In this document: positions 41,702 to 52,144 of the stretch, piece by piece
How positions within the stretch are numbered: the stretch's first letter is position 1
Layout of the letters: each line of letters starts with the position of its first letter
Source: Oceanicaulis sp052055585
Lineage (GTDB): Bacteria > Pseudomonadota > Alphaproteobacteria > Caulobacterales > Maricaulaceae
Direction of reading: 5' to 3'
Assembly: GCF_052055585.1 (NCBI RefSeq)
Contig: NZ_CP170485.1
Location: 2,294,001 to 2,358,000 of the forward strand
Length of the DNA stretch: 64,000 nt
Program-made: the position numbers and the translations under genes
The notes under the pieces: generated by a model
Told to the model about the DNA's origin: nothing
Database searches by the model: none
What the model saw: the letters and a program-made list of their open reading frames with translations, nothing else

Positions 41702-43786
41702 TTACCAGATGCGCACGCGCTGTTCCGGCGGCAGGTACAGATCGTCTTCCTCGGTCACGCCGAACGCGTCGTACCAGGCGTCGAGATTGCGGACGACGCC
41801 GTTGATGCGGTACTGCGCCGGGCTGTGCGGATCGCCCAGCAGCTGCGCGCGCAGCGCGTCTTCGGTGATCAGCGAACGCCAGACCTGAGCCCAGCCCAGG
41901 AAGAAGCGCTGGTCGCCGGTCAGACCGTCGATCACCGGGGCTTCGCCGCCATACACTTCGTCCACATACTGACGCCAGGCGGTGTAGGCCATTTGCAGGC
42001 CGCCCAGATCGCCAATGTTCTCGCCCATGGTCAGACGACCGCTGACGCACTGGCCTTCCACCGGGCAGAACGCTTCGTACTGGTCGCCCAGGGCGCCTGC
42101 GCGCTCTTCAAAACGTTCATTGGTCTCTTGCGACCACCAGTCACGCAGACGGCCTTCGGCGTCATAGCGGCGACCATTGTCGTCAAAACCGTGGCCGATC
42201 TCGTGGCCGATCACGCCGCCAATACCGCCAAAGTTGACCGCCATGTCGGCGTTCGGATCAAAGAACGGCGCCTGCAGGATGCCAGCCGGGAAGGTGATCT
42301 GGTTGGCCAGCGGCGAGTAGGACGCGTTGACGATTTGCGGCGGCCAGCCCCATTCGCGGGTGTCGACCGGGCTGTTGAGATCCTCGATCTGCTCGGCCCA
42401 GTTGAACTCGGCCATGCGGACGCGGTTGCCGAAATAATCATCGCCGGAGATTTCCAGGCCCTCATAGGAGTCCCAGATTTCCGGATAACCGATGCGGGCT
42501 TCAAAACCGGCCAGCTTGGTCAGCGCTTCGGCGCGGGTCTCGTCGTCCATCCATTCGAGGTTTTCCAGACGCGATTCAAAAGCCGTGGTCAGACGCGCGA
42601 CCAGGTCTTCCATCTGGGTCTTGGAGCTCGGCGGGAAGTGACGCTCGACATAGATCTGACCCACGGCGTGGCCCAGCGCGCCGCCCACCAGGTTGACCGC
42701 ACGACGGTCACGCGGGCGTTGCTCGGTCTGACCGCGCAGGGTGCGGCCGAAGAAATCGAAATTGGCCTCTTCAAAATCCGAGGTCAGCCAGTTGGCGCGG
42801 TCGGAAATGAAGTTGAACGCCATCCAGTCCTTGATGGTCTCAAGGTCGGTGTCTTCCAGAATGGCGGAGGTCTGCTCGATGGCGGACGGCTGAACCACGA
42901 TCAGCTCTTCCACGTCGAGGCCCAGATTGGCCATGCCTTCGGGGAAGTTCATCGCCGGAGCCAGCTCATCAAGCTCGGCCACAGACATCACGTTATAGGT
43001 CTGGGTGACGTCGCGGCTGTCTTCACGGGTCCAGTGCGCGTCAGCAATGCGGGTTTCGAACGCCAGGATCGCTTCGGCTTTCTCCTGACCGCCTTCAATG
43101 CCGGACAGTTCGAAGATGCGTGCAATGTAAGCGACATAGGCGTCGCGGTATTGCTGGAAGCGCTCGCCTTCATCGAGGTAATAGTCACGGTTGCCCATGC
43201 CCAGACCGCCCTGGAACAGGCGCAGCGCGTTCACGGTCGGGTCAGCCGGGTCGGCCCAGACGGCGAAGCCGTAAGGCGACTGGTGGTGCACGGTCGCAAA
43301 CAGCGCCGAGGCGTCATCCAGGGTCGCAATGGCGGAGATTTCAGCCAGATAGGGCTCAAGCGGCGCCGTACCGGCTTCCGCGATCGCCGCTTCGTTCATG
43401 TAGCTGGCATACAGATCGCCCACGAGCTGGTTGTTGGACCCAGCGGCGGCGTCGGCTTCGCCGGCCTCGAAGATGATTTCCTGAACGTCTTCTTCGGCTT
43501 CTTCAGACAGGACCGTGAACATGCCGAAGCGCGAACGGTCGCCCGGCAGCTCGGTGCTGTCGATCCAGCCGCCATTGGCGTACTGGTTGAAATCATCGCC
43601 CGGCGCGACGTCGGTGTTCATGCCGGCCATGTCAAAGCCGAAATCGCCATAGACGGGCGCTGCCGCTTCAGTGTGAGACGCGGTTTCGGTTTGCGCGGAG
43701 GCGTTGCTCTCCGGCGCATCGGTCGGCCCGCAAGCGGCCAGGCTGAGCACAGCCAGCGCCGAGCACGACAACAAGATCTGTTTCAT
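41702..43786 (-). CDS. M13 family zinc metallopeptidase, lipoprotein copy
   Basis: A 694-residue neprilysin/PepO-like endopeptidase. It is exported as a lipoprotein (signal ending SLAAC). The catalytic zinc motif is GHEIGHGFDD (HExxH) and the third ligand is in GENIGDLGG; PPEQRVRIW ends the protein, where relatives have a conserved C-terminal Trp. It presumably degrades oligopeptides at the cell envelope. The start is ATG 43786 with AAGGGG upstream; an alternative at 43804 is rejected. It is the downstream copy of a tandem pair. Confidence 0.95.
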   Translation of the reverse strand: MKQILLSCSALAVLSLAACGPTDAPESNASAQTETASHTEAAAPVYGDFGFDMAGMNTDVAPGDDFNQYANGGWIDSTELPGDRSRFGMFTVLSEEAEEDVQEIIFEAGEADAAAGSNNQLVGDLYASYMNEAAIAEAGTAPLEPYLAEISAIATLDDASALFATVHHQSPYGFAVWADPADPTVNALRLFQGGLGMGNRDYYLDEGERFQQYRDAYVAYIARIFELSGIEGGQEKAEAILAFETRIADAHWTREDSRDVTQTYNVMSVAELDELAPAMNFPEGMANLGLDVEELIVVQPSAIEQTSAILEDTDLETIKDWMAFNFISDRANWLTSDFEEANFDFFGRTLRGQTEQRPRDRRAVNLVGGALGHAVGQIYVERHFPPSSKTQMEDLVARLTTAFESRLENLEWMDDETRAEALTKLAGFEARIGYPEIWDSYEGLEISGDDYFGNRVRMAEFNWAEQIEDLNSPVDTREWGWPPQIVNASYSPLANQITFPAGILQAPFFDPNADMAVNFGGIGGVIGHEIGHGFDDNGRRYDAEGRLRDWWSQETNERFEERAGALGDQYEAFCPVEGQCVSGRLTMGENIGDLGGLQMAYTAWRQYVDEVYGGEAPVIDGLTGDQRFFLGWAQVWRSLITEDALRAQLLGDPHSPAQYRINGVVRNLDAWYDAFGVTEEDDLYLPPEQRVRIW

Positions 43787-43915
43787 ATGTTTTCCCCTTG
43801 GCATTCATAAACAACACGGCTCGCGATGCGAGATCATGTCGGAAATGTGGCGCACCCTCATGCCGGGCAAGATGGATGGCAAGTGAAAATGCGGACAGAC
43901 AGGGCTAAACCCATG

Positions 43916-43944
43916 AAAAAGCCCGGCGCGTGAGCGCCGGGCTT
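43916..43944 (-). terminator. Terminator between the two M13 genes
   Basis: AAGCCCGGCGC (43919-43929) pairs with GCGCCGGGCTT (43934-43944) around GTGA. Read on the minus strand, it is followed by TTTTTC, which ends the upstream M13 transcript. Confidence 0.88.
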
Positions 43945-43967
43945 GAACGGTTTCGATCGAGGTTGGT

Positions 43968-45998
43968 CTACCAGATCGAAACGCGCTGTTCGGGCGGCAG
44001 ATAGAGATCGTCGCTCTCATCCACGCCAAAGGCGGCGTACCAGGCGTCGATATTGCGCACCACGCCGTTCACCCGATACTCGGACGGGCTGTGCGGATCG
44101 GTCCGCAGGCGGCTGATGAGGTTGTCCTCACGGTACAGGCGACGCCAGACCTGGGCCCAGCCCAGGAAGAAGCGCTGGTCGCCGGTGAAGCCGTCAATGA
44201 CCGGCGCTTCGCCGTCATAATGCTCGTCCACATAGGCGCGCCAGGCCGAATACGCCATTTCCATGCCGCCAAGATCGCCGATGTTCTCACCCAGGGTGAA
44301 GCGACCGTTGACGGTGTGGCCTTCCAGCGGTTCGAACTCGTTGTACTGGGCGACGAGCGCGTCAGAGCGTTCGATGAAGCGCTCATTGGTCTCTTCGGTC
44401 CACCAGTCGCGAATGCTGCCCTGCGCGTCAAAGCGGCGGCCCTGATCGTCAAAGCCGTGGCCGATCTCGTGGCCGATCACAGCCCCGATGCCGCCAAAGT
44501 TGACCGCCATGTCGGCGTTCGGATCAAAGAACGGCGCCTGCAGGATGCCGGCCGGGAAGGTGATCTGGTTCAGAAGCGGGTTGTAGCTCGCATTGACGAT
44601 TTGCGGCGGCCAGCTCCATTCGCGGCGATCCACCGGACCGGCGAGGTCTTCCAGCTGCCCGGCCCAATTGAACTCGGCCATGCGCATGACATTGCCGAAA
44701 TAATCATCCGCCGAGATTTGAAGCCCTTCATAGCTGTCCCAGACTTCCGGATAGCCAATGCGCGGCTCGAAGGTGGAGAGCTTTTCCAGCGCCTGAACGC
44801 GGGTTTCGTCATCCATCCAGCTCAGATTTTCCAGACGTTCGCGGAAAGCGGACTGAAGCCCGGCCACCAGCTCTTCCATCTGGGTCTTGGATTCGGGCGG
44901 GAAGTGACGATCCACATAGATCTGGCCGATGGCGTGGCCCAGGGCGGAGCCGATCAGATCGACGCCGCGCTTGTCGCGCTCGCGCTGTTCTTCCACACCA
45001 TTGAGGGTCTGGGAGAAGAACTCAAAGCTCGCCTGATCAAACTCATCGCCCAGCGCACTGGCGCGATCTGACAGGAAGTGGAAGGTCAGATAGGCCTTCA
45101 GCGTATCCAGATCGGCTTCAGAGAAAATGGTCCCGGCGTCCGCGATGGCGCTCGGGGTGGCGACCATGAAGCTCTCCTGACCGCCAAGGCCGAAGGCGTC
45201 GAGATTGGCGCGGAAATCAAACTGGGGCGCCAGCGCGACCACTTCATCCAGCGACATCACATTGTAGATCTCGGTGATCTCGCGGGTGCGCTCCTGGGTC
45301 CAGTGAACCTCGGCCAGCGCGGTCTCCAGCGCCATGATGGCGTCGGCCTTCTCGGCGCCGCCTTCAATGCCGGCGAGGTCAAAGATGCGCGCGATATAGG
45401 CGACATACGCGGTGCGATAGCGCTCGGAGGCCTCGTCTTCCTCAAGATAGTAATCCCGGTCCGGCAGCCCCAGACCGCCCTGCCCCATATAGAGGGTGTA
45501 TTGCGTCGTGTCGGCGGGATCAGGGATCACACCCACGCCCCAGGGCGAGGCGAAATGCACGGTGGCGAAGAGCGAGGCGATATCCTCCCAGCTCGACGCG
45601 GCGTTGATCTGATCCAGATAAGGCTGCGCCGGAGCGAGACCGGCGGCGTTGATGGCGTCCACATCCATCCAGGACTTGTAAAGATCGCCGACAAGCTGGG
45701 TGTTGGACCCTTCGGGCGCCTCAACCGCGGAGGCTTCGGCGATGATCTCGGCCACATGCTCTTCGGCTTCGATGGCGAGCTTGGTGAACATGCCATAGTT
45801 GGAGCGGTCGGACGGGATTTCAGTGCGCTCAAGCCAGGCCTGGTTGGCGAACTGGAAGAAGTCATCACCCGGATCGAGCGCGGCGTTCATGCCGGTGGCG
45901 TCAAATCCGAACTCCCCATAGACCGGCGCATCTTGCGCAAAGGCGGGCGCGGCGGCGGCGAGCGCGATAAAGGCGACGCCTGACAACAGGTTTTTCAT
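43968..45998 (-). CDS. M13 family zinc metallopeptidase, secreted copy
   Basis: A 676-residue paralogue of the adjacent M13 peptidase with the same HExxH (GHEIGHGFDD) and GENIGDLGG motifs, and the same C-terminal YLPPEQRVSIW. It carries a cleavable Sec signal (SGVAFIALAAAAPAFAQ) without a lipobox, so it should be free in the periplasm. The two copies align from VYGDFGFD/VYGEFGFD to the last residue. Start ATG 45998 with AAGGGG upstream. Confidence 0.95.
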   Translation of the reverse strand: MKNLLSGVAFIALAAAAPAFAQDAPVYGEFGFDATGMNAALDPGDDFFQFANQAWLERTEIPSDRSNYGMFTKLAIEAEEHVAEIIAEASAVEAPEGSNTQLVGDLYKSWMDVDAINAAGLAPAQPYLDQINAASSWEDIASLFATVHFASPWGVGVIPDPADTTQYTLYMGQGGLGLPDRDYYLEEDEASERYRTAYVAYIARIFDLAGIEGGAEKADAIMALETALAEVHWTQERTREITEIYNVMSLDEVVALAPQFDFRANLDAFGLGGQESFMVATPSAIADAGTIFSEADLDTLKAYLTFHFLSDRASALGDEFDQASFEFFSQTLNGVEEQRERDKRGVDLIGSALGHAIGQIYVDRHFPPESKTQMEELVAGLQSAFRERLENLSWMDDETRVQALEKLSTFEPRIGYPEVWDSYEGLQISADDYFGNVMRMAEFNWAGQLEDLAGPVDRREWSWPPQIVNASYNPLLNQITFPAGILQAPFFDPNADMAVNFGGIGAVIGHEIGHGFDDQGRRFDAQGSIRDWWTEETNERFIERSDALVAQYNEFEPLEGHTVNGRFTLGENIGDLGGMEMAYSAWRAYVDEHYDGEAPVIDGFTGDQRFFLGWAQVWRRLYREDNLISRLRTDPHSPSEYRVNGVVRNIDAWYAAFGVDESDDLYLPPEQRVSIW

Positions 45999-46112
45999 GC
46001 GTGTTCCCCTTGTTTTTACGTGTCGTTCCGGGCGCCGAAAAAGCGGGCGCTGAAGTTAGGTCCTGCGGCGCGAGGCGTGTGAGGCGTCGCTCGCGCCGCA
46101 GGCACGTGAGGG

Positions 46113-49100
46113 TTATTCAGCCGGAGCCGTTCCCTCATCCAGTTGGCCGACATCGACGCCATCAAGGCCTGAGTCATGGCCGATATAGCTCTCGCCGACG
46201 CGCGGCTGTTTCTCGCCGGTCCACAGGCCCTTGAAGAAGCGACCGATGTCCGCACCGATTGCGTACAGGGCCGGCACCATCAGAAGGGTCAGGAACAGGG
46301 CGAAGATCACCGCAAAGCCCAGAGAGATCACCATCGGCTTCAGGAACTGGGCCGCAGTGGAGCGCTCTGCGATCATCGGCAGGATGCCGATGAAGGTGGT
46401 GACCGTGGTCAGAAGGATCGGACGGAAACGCTGCACCCCGGCATCAACCAGCGCCTGCATGGCGCCCACGCCACGCTCGCGCAGCCGGTTCACAAAGTCC
46501 ACCAGAACCAGGTTGTCGTTGATCACGATCCCGGCCGCGGCCCCGATGCCGAACATCGAGAACAGTGCGAAGGGCTCGCCCAGGATCAGGTGGCCGAACA
46601 CCGCGCCGGCATAGGCCATCGGGATGGCGGTCATGATCATCAGCGGCTGGGCGTAGGAGCGGAAGGCCACCGCCAGCAGGACATACATCATCACCAGCAT
46701 CATCAGCTGATACTTGATGACCTCGGCCAGGAACTGGGCTTCGCCCTCCGCCTCGCCGATGGCGCCGGTGGAGATGCCCGGATAACGCTCTTCCCATTGC
46801 GGGAAGAAGTCTTCCTCCAGCTCCTGGCGGATGTTGGCCGCGGCGTCATTGTCGGTCAGCTCGGCGCTCACCGTCACGGTGCGCTGACGCTCACGACGGC
46901 GGATCTGGTTGATCCCCGGCGCAAACTCGGCGTCGACCACCGCCGCCAGCGGCACTTCACGACCGTCATTGGTGCGGATGCGCAGATTGTTCACCGCATC
47001 CAGGCTGTTCCGCGCTTCCCGGGGGTAGCGCACCATCACCCGCACATCCTCGCCGTCCCGCGGCAGGCGCTGCACTTCATAGCCATAGAAGGCCTGGCCC
47101 ACCTGACGGGTCACGTCCGCCAGCGTCAGGCCCAGGGCCTGGGCGTCCGGACGCAGGGTCAGGCGCAGCTCGTCCGCAGACGATTGCAGGTTGTCGATGA
47201 TGTCATAGGTGGTCTCAAACGTCGCCAGATGGGCCCGCAGATCAGCCGCAGCCGCCCGCAGGACATCCAGATCCGGGTGATTGATTGCGAACTGGATGGC
47301 CGGGCCATTGTCGTTCAGCGTCGCTTCAAAACGGATCTCCTCGGCATCCGGCACCGGGCCCAGCGCGTCACGCAGGCGTTGCGCCACATCGGCGGTCGGC
47401 GTGCTGCCCGGACGGTTCTCCGGCGGCGCGATGTTGATCCAGGCGCGCACCGAGCCGTCCGTCGCCAGGGTGGAGCGCGAGCGGATCATGTCCTCCTCGC
47501 CCGGGAATTCCTGACGATAGGCTTGCTGGACTTCCAGCTCGGCCTCATCCAGACGCGCCCGGATCTCGTCGGTCCGCGACCAGGGCGTGCCGTCCGCCAG
47601 CTCGATATTGACCCGGATCAGGTCGCTCTCGATTTCCGGCATGAAGGCGGACTTCACATAGCCGTTCATCTGCAGGGCGATGGCCAGACCAAAGATGCCG
47701 ATGAAGAACATCAAGGTCGCGTAGCGCAAGCGGATCGCCAGCGCCAGAACCGGACCGTAGATATGGTGTGCAAAGGCGATCAGGCTGTCGGCGATCATCG
47801 CCTGGAACTTGATGAACGGACCGAAGAAGCCGTCCGTACGCTGCGGTTTGATGTGCGACAGGTGCGCCGGCAGGATGAACAGGGCTTCGGCCAGCGAGAA
47901 GGCCAGGGCCGAGATGATCACCAGCGAGATCTGGCGCGTAAACTGCACTTCCGGACCGGACAGCATCATCCAGGGCGCGAACGCCATCATGGTGGTTATG
48001 ACCGCAAAGACGACCGGCTTGGCCACCATCTGCGTGCCCACAACCGCAGCCGTCAGGCCCTGCTCACCACGTTCGACACGGGCGTGAATGTTCTCCCCCA
48101 CGATGATGGCGTCATCGACCACCACGCCGATCACGATCAAGAAGGCGAACAGCGAGAGGAAGTTCAGGGTGATGCCCAGCAGGGGCAGGATCAGGAAGGC
48201 GCCCGCGAATGCGGTGGCGATGCCCACCGTCACCCACATCGCCACGATGGGACGCAGGAACAGCACCAGCACGCCCAGCACCAGCGCCAGACCCAGCAGG
48301 GCCGAGCTGCCGATCACGGTCAGCTGGGAGTTGAACTGGTCCGCACCATCCCACCACACCGACAATTGCAAGGTGGAGGGAAGCTCGGCGTTCTTGCGCT
48401 CGAGATACTCCTTCATGGCGTTCGACACATCGATGATGTCCGAACCGCCAGTCGAGCGAATGGCGATGATCACCATCTGCTCGCCATCAAATGTGGCGTT
48501 CAGATTGGCGTCCACCAGACCGTCGATGACGGTCGCCACATCGCCCACGCGCACCACGCCGCCATCGGCGGTCTGGCGCACAATGATGTTTTCAAACTCA
48601 TAGGCGCTGTCCGCCAGCTCGCGCGAGGCGATGCGAACATCGCCAAGATCGGTGCGAACCGAGCCTGCAGATGCGTTGATCGAGGAGTTTGCAATCGACT
48701 GGGCGATGTCAGCGAAGGTCACGCCATAGCGACGCATGGCTTCCTCGGAAACCTCGATCGCCACTTCCTCTCCCAGCACGCCCATGATCTCGACCAGCGA
48801 GGCGCCGGGAATGGTGGAGGAAATCTCGTTGCGGATCTCGCGCGCCACCCGTTGCAGGTCGCGGCGGTCCACCTGACCATGCAGGGCGAAACCGGCGATC
48901 TGGTCAGAGTTCTGCCAGCGCTGGACCTGCGGACGATAGGCCTCGCGCGGCATGTTGTTGATGGAGTCCACGCGCAGCTTGATCTCGTCGATAAAGGCGG
49001 ACGCCTCCTGAGAAGGCAGGCCCGAGACATAGACAGAGCCGGAGCCTTCGCGCGCCACGGCGGAAAGCTCGTCCACCCCATCAAGGTCGCTCAGGGCTTC

Positions 49101-49334
49101 CTCGATACGCACGATGATCTGCTCCTCGATCTCCTGGGGGGAAGCCCCCGGCCAGGCGACCGAGATCGACGCACCCGGGAACACCGCGCCCGGATTGTTC
49201 TCGCGCTGCATGGAGAAATAGCCCACCACGCCGCCGATCAGGGCGATCAGCATCAACAGGTTTGCGGCGACGGAGTTCTTGGCCCACCAGGCCAGCAACC
49301 CCTTATGCTTGTCGTGTTCAGGATTATGAACCAT
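46113..49334 (-). CDS. RND efflux transporter permease subunit
   Basis: A 1073-residue inner-membrane proton/drug antiporter with the classic duplication: two sets of helices, each with a large periplasmic loop. The fourth helix has the proton-relay Asp pair in IGVVVDDAIIVGENI. The second half includes AGAVFGHLILGEPF and GIVINDNLVLVDFVNRL. The start is ATG 49334 with GGGGAG about seven bases upstream. It is the last gene of a three-gene efflux operon. The substrate class is not evident; a hydrophobic drug pump is likelier than a metal pump. Confidence 0.95.
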   Translation of the reverse strand: MVHNPEHDKHKGLLAWWAKNSVAANLLMLIALIGGVVGYFSMQRENNPGAVFPGASISVAWPGASPQEIEEQIIVRIEEALSDLDGVDELSAVAREGSGSVYVSGLPSQEASAFIDEIKLRVDSINNMPREAYRPQVQRWQNSDQIAGFALHGQVDRRDLQRVAREIRNEISSTIPGASLVEIMGVLGEEVAIEVSEEAMRRYGVTFADIAQSIANSSINASAGSVRTDLGDVRIASRELADSAYEFENIIVRQTADGGVVRVGDVATVIDGLVDANLNATFDGEQMVIIAIRSTGGSDIIDVSNAMKEYLERKNAELPSTLQLSVWWDGADQFNSQLTVIGSSALLGLALVLGVLVLFLRPIVAMWVTVGIATAFAGAFLILPLLGITLNFLSLFAFLIVIGVVVDDAIIVGENIHARVERGEQGLTAAVVGTQMVAKPVVFAVITTMMAFAPWMMLSGPEVQFTRQISLVIISALAFSLAEALFILPAHLSHIKPQRTDGFFGPFIKFQAMIADSLIAFAHHIYGPVLALAIRLRYATLMFFIGIFGLAIALQMNGYVKSAFMPEIESDLIRVNIELADGTPWSRTDEIRARLDEAELEVQQAYRQEFPGEEDMIRSRSTLATDGSVRAWINIAPPENRPGSTPTADVAQRLRDALGPVPDAEEIRFEATLNDNGPAIQFAINHPDLDVLRAAAADLRAHLATFETTYDIIDNLQSSADELRLTLRPDAQALGLTLADVTRQVGQAFYGYEVQRLPRDGEDVRVMVRYPREARNSLDAVNNLRIRTNDGREVPLAAVVDAEFAPGINQIRRRERQRTVTVSAELTDNDAAANIRQELEEDFFPQWEERYPGISTGAIGEAEGEAQFLAEVIKYQLMMLVMMYVLLAVAFRSYAQPLMIMTAIPMAYAGAVFGHLILGEPFALFSMFGIGAAAGIVINDNLVLVDFVNRLRERGVGAMQALVDAGVQRFRPILLTTVTTFIGILPMIAERSTAAQFLKPMVISLGFAVIFALFLTLLMVPALYAIGADIGRFFKGLWTGEKQPRVGESYIGHDSGLDGVDVGQLDEGTAPAE

Positions 49335-49355
49335 GTCCGTTCTCCCCAATCCTGA

Positions 49356-50639
49356 CTAGTTGGCCCGCGAGGCGGTGGTGGTCTCCTGGACCAGCGCTTC
49401 GCTCTCGGGGGTGTTGTCATTGTCCGCTTCGTCCTCGGCTTCCGGCTCGGGATCGAGCGGATCGCCATTGGCGTCCACAGCCCGCACCAGCATGCCGGCG
49501 GCGGCGCCGCGCAGCGGAGAGGTGACGACCCGGTCGCCCGGCTCGAGACCCGCGGTCAGGACGACGCGCTCGGCGCTGGTGTCAATCACATTGACCTGGC
49601 GGATCGACAGGGTGCCATCACGCTCGGCCACATAGACCTCGCTGGAACCGCGCAGTGCGCTGCGAGGCAGGACGATCGCGTTATCCAGCTCACGACCGTC
49701 AATGTTCGCCGCAACGAACAGGCCCACAGCCAGCGGCGCGCCCGCCTCTTCCGCAGCAACACCATAGGGGTCTTCGACCTCGATGATGGCGCTCATGGTG
49801 CGGGTTTGCGGGTTGATGGCGCTATCGGTGCGCACCAGACGGCCTTCCCAGTGACGCTCCTGACCCGCCACGCTCGCGCTCAGATGCGCAGGACGGCCCG
49901 GATTGGCGTCATTGGCCTGAAACGCCAGCGGCAGGTTCAGGGTCGCCAGCTCGGCATTGGTCAGCGGCAGACGCACCTGAACGCGGTTGGTTGCGAAGAC
50001 CCGACCCAGACGCGTGCCCGGACCGACATACTGGCCCAGATCGGCGTTCTTCTCCCGCACGCGACCGGCGAAGGGCGCAGAGATGCGGGTGCGGCTCAGA
50101 TTGAGACGAGCTTCAGCCAGAGAGGCTTCCGCAGACGCCAGCTGGGCGCGGGCTTCAGCCATTTGCGGCTGACGCAGGGTCAGCGCGCTGGCTTCACCTT
50201 CACCCAGCGCATCCCATTCTTCCCGCGCCAGATCCGCTTCGGCTTCTTCACGCACCAGACCCTGACGGGCTTGCGCCACCTGGGCTTCAGCGCGCGTCAC
50301 GGCCAGACGATAGTCGGCGTCCTCGAGACGCACGAGCACTTCGCCCGCCTCAAAGAAACCGCCATCGACGAAATTGGGGTTCACATAGGTGATCCGGCCC
50401 GACACCTGGGCGGTCAGATCAATCTCGGTCAGCGGCGTGACCTCACCCTGGGTGGTGACGGACAGCTGAACCGGGCTCAGAGCCGCCTCAGTGACGAAAA
50501 CCGCAGACGGGCGCGCAACGACTTCGGCGCGCTCGGGCTTGGGCGCCGCCGCCGCCAGCACGGCGTAGACGACGAAGAACGCAACGAGCACCGCAACCGG
50601 CAGCCCTATAATCAACAAACGACCAACAAACTTGCTCAT
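49356..50639 (-). CDS. RND periplasmic adaptor (membrane fusion protein)
   Basis: A 427-residue HlyD/MFP-type adaptor with N-terminal membrane anchor (LLIIGLPVAVLVAFFVVYAV), split lipoyl/barrel-sandwich parts (VTPLTEIDLTAQVSGRI; ISAPFAGRVREKNADLGQYV), a central coiled-coil hairpin (about 110-175) and a C-terminal acidic tail. It links the permease to the outer-membrane factor. Start ATG 50639 with GAGG upstream. It lies 47 bases below the OMF stop and 21 bases above the permease start. Confidence 0.95.
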   Translation of the reverse strand: MSKFVGRLLIIGLPVAVLVAFFVVYAVLAAAAPKPERAEVVARPSAVFVTEAALSPVQLSVTTQGEVTPLTEIDLTAQVSGRITYVNPNFVDGGFFEAGEVLVRLEDADYRLAVTRAEAQVAQARQGLVREEAEADLAREEWDALGEGEASALTLRQPQMAEARAQLASAEASLAEARLNLSRTRISAPFAGRVREKNADLGQYVGPGTRLGRVFATNRVQVRLPLTNAELATLNLPLAFQANDANPGRPAHLSASVAGQERHWEGRLVRTDSAINPQTRTMSAIIEVEDPYGVAAEEAGAPLAVGLFVAANIDGRELDNAIVLPRSALRGSSEVYVAERDGTLSIRQVNVIDTSAERVVLTAGLEPGDRVVTSPLRGAAAGMLVRAVDANGDPLDPEPEAEDEADNDNTPESEALVQETTTASRAN

Positions 50640-50686
50640 GACCAACCTCTTTTGTCCCCTGACCGGTTTTCCGGTCTTATGATGTC

Positions 50687-52069
50687 CTAGTTATCGATAT
50701 TGGATGCAGTCAGACCGCCGCCGGCGCTGAAATCGCCTGCGATGGCCAGATGCAACGCGATGCGGTTATCCACCCGCTCATTGCGCGCTGCGATCAAGGC
50801 CGATTGCGCTGAAATCTGGCGCGTCTGCGCATCAATCAGCTCAAAGATCGTCGACAGACCCGATGCATACTGACGCTGCACGAGCGCCAGGGCTTCGCGG
50901 GCCTCATCCGCTGCAACCGTCAGGGCCTGGACCCGCTCGGCCAGGCGGCGATCCGCCTCGATGGCGTCTTCCGCTTCACGCAAGGCCGACAGGGCCGTGC
51001 TGACCAGATTGGCCGACAGCTGCTCGGCCTGGGCTTCAGCCCGGTCACGTTCAGCACGCAGACGGCCACCCTGGAAGATCGGTGCGGTGATCGATCCCGC
51101 GACCGTCTTCACAAGATCATCAAAGTCGAGGACATCGGCGATATCAGAACCGCCATCGCCCAGGCTGGCGCGCAGGCCAAGCCCCGGATAGAGCGCCTTC
51201 TGGGCTGCAGATGCGGAATAGCCGGCGGCGGCGAGACGCGCTTGTGCGGCGACCACGTCCGGCCGACGCGACAGAAGGGCTTCAGGCTGACCCGGATTGG
51301 GCAGGACGCCCAGCCCAGGCAGTTCAGCGCCTGCAGCGATGCTCGCCGACGGATACCGGCCCAGCGCCACTTCCAGAACCCGCGCCGCGTTGGATTGCGC
51401 GCGCAGACGCGACGCCAGCGCCGCTTCGGAAGAGGCGAGCGCGGAACGCGCCGTGCGCACATCAGAGGAGCGGACCACGCCGCGCTGGAAGCGCCGTTCA
51501 ACAATCTCGAGCTGGTTGGCGCGGGCTTCCACATCCGCCCGGGCAAGTTCAGCCTGCTGGCTGGCGGCCGTCAGCGCATACCATGACCGCGCCACAGAAG
51601 CTGCAATCGACAAGCGCGCGCCATACCAGTCCGCGCGCGCCGCCTCGGCCGTCAGTGCGCCTGACCGCGCCTGATCGCCCAGACGACCCCAGACATCCGC
51701 CTGCCAGTTCACTTCAAGACCGGAACTGAAGCCGGTATTGCCCGGCTCCTGATCGGTATAACCCAGCGAGCCATCCAGCGTCGGAAGACGCGACGCGCCA
51801 GCAGAGCGGGCGCCGGCACGGGCGGCATCATAATTGGCGAGCGCCGAGGCGACCGTCGGATTGGCGTCCAGCGCCTCCGCCACCAGCGCCTGAAGCACCG
51901 GATCCTCGAACGCGGCGATCCAGTCAGACGGCGAGGCGTCCAGCTCTGCGGGAACCGCAGAAAAGGTTTCCGGCGCCACCACGAGATCAGCTGCACCCGG
52001 CGTAACAACGCTGGCGCAGGCGCTCAGAAGCAAGGGCGCAAAAAACGGTGAAATTCGCAAAAGGGACAC
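50687..52069 (-). CDS. Outer-membrane efflux lipoprotein (NodT family, TolC-like)
   Basis: A 460-residue outer-membrane factor. The start is GTG 52069 with GGGGAGGG just upstream; the signal ends LLLSAC, giving a lipoprotein. Two OEP repeats (about 60-240 and 270-450) contain the coiled-coil stretches ARADVEARANQLEIVERRF and EARDALA-like helices. It provides the outer channel of the RND pump and is the first gene of the operon. The open frame upstream of 52069 is not coding. Confidence 0.93.
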   Translation of the reverse strand: MSLLRISPFFAPLLLSACASVVTPGAADLVVAPETFSAVPAELDASPSDWIAAFEDPVLQALVAEALDANPTVASALANYDAARAGARSAGASRLPTLDGSLGYTDQEPGNTGFSSGLEVNWQADVWGRLGDQARSGALTAEAARADWYGARLSIAASVARSWYALTAASQQAELARADVEARANQLEIVERRFQRGVVRSSDVRTARSALASSEAALASRLRAQSNAARVLEVALGRYPSASIAAGAELPGLGVLPNPGQPEALLSRRPDVVAAQARLAAAGYSASAAQKALYPGLGLRASLGDGGSDIADVLDFDDLVKTVAGSITAPIFQGGRLRAERDRAEAQAEQLSANLVSTALSALREAEDAIEADRRLAERVQALTVAADEAREALALVQRQYASGLSTIFELIDAQTRQISAQSALIAARNERVDNRIALHLAIAGDFSAGGGLTASNIDN

Positions 52070-52144
52070 GGACCCTCCCCCGGGAAAATTACAAAACCTG
52101 AATTGCACCCTATAAGCGCGCTCTCGAAAGTCAATCAAAACTTA

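Noticed and set aside
46176..49355. Long open frame opposite the RND permease
   Set aside because: It is antisense to a gene with clear motifs, is rich in His/Arg/Gln typical of high-GC shadow frames, and has no ribosome site.
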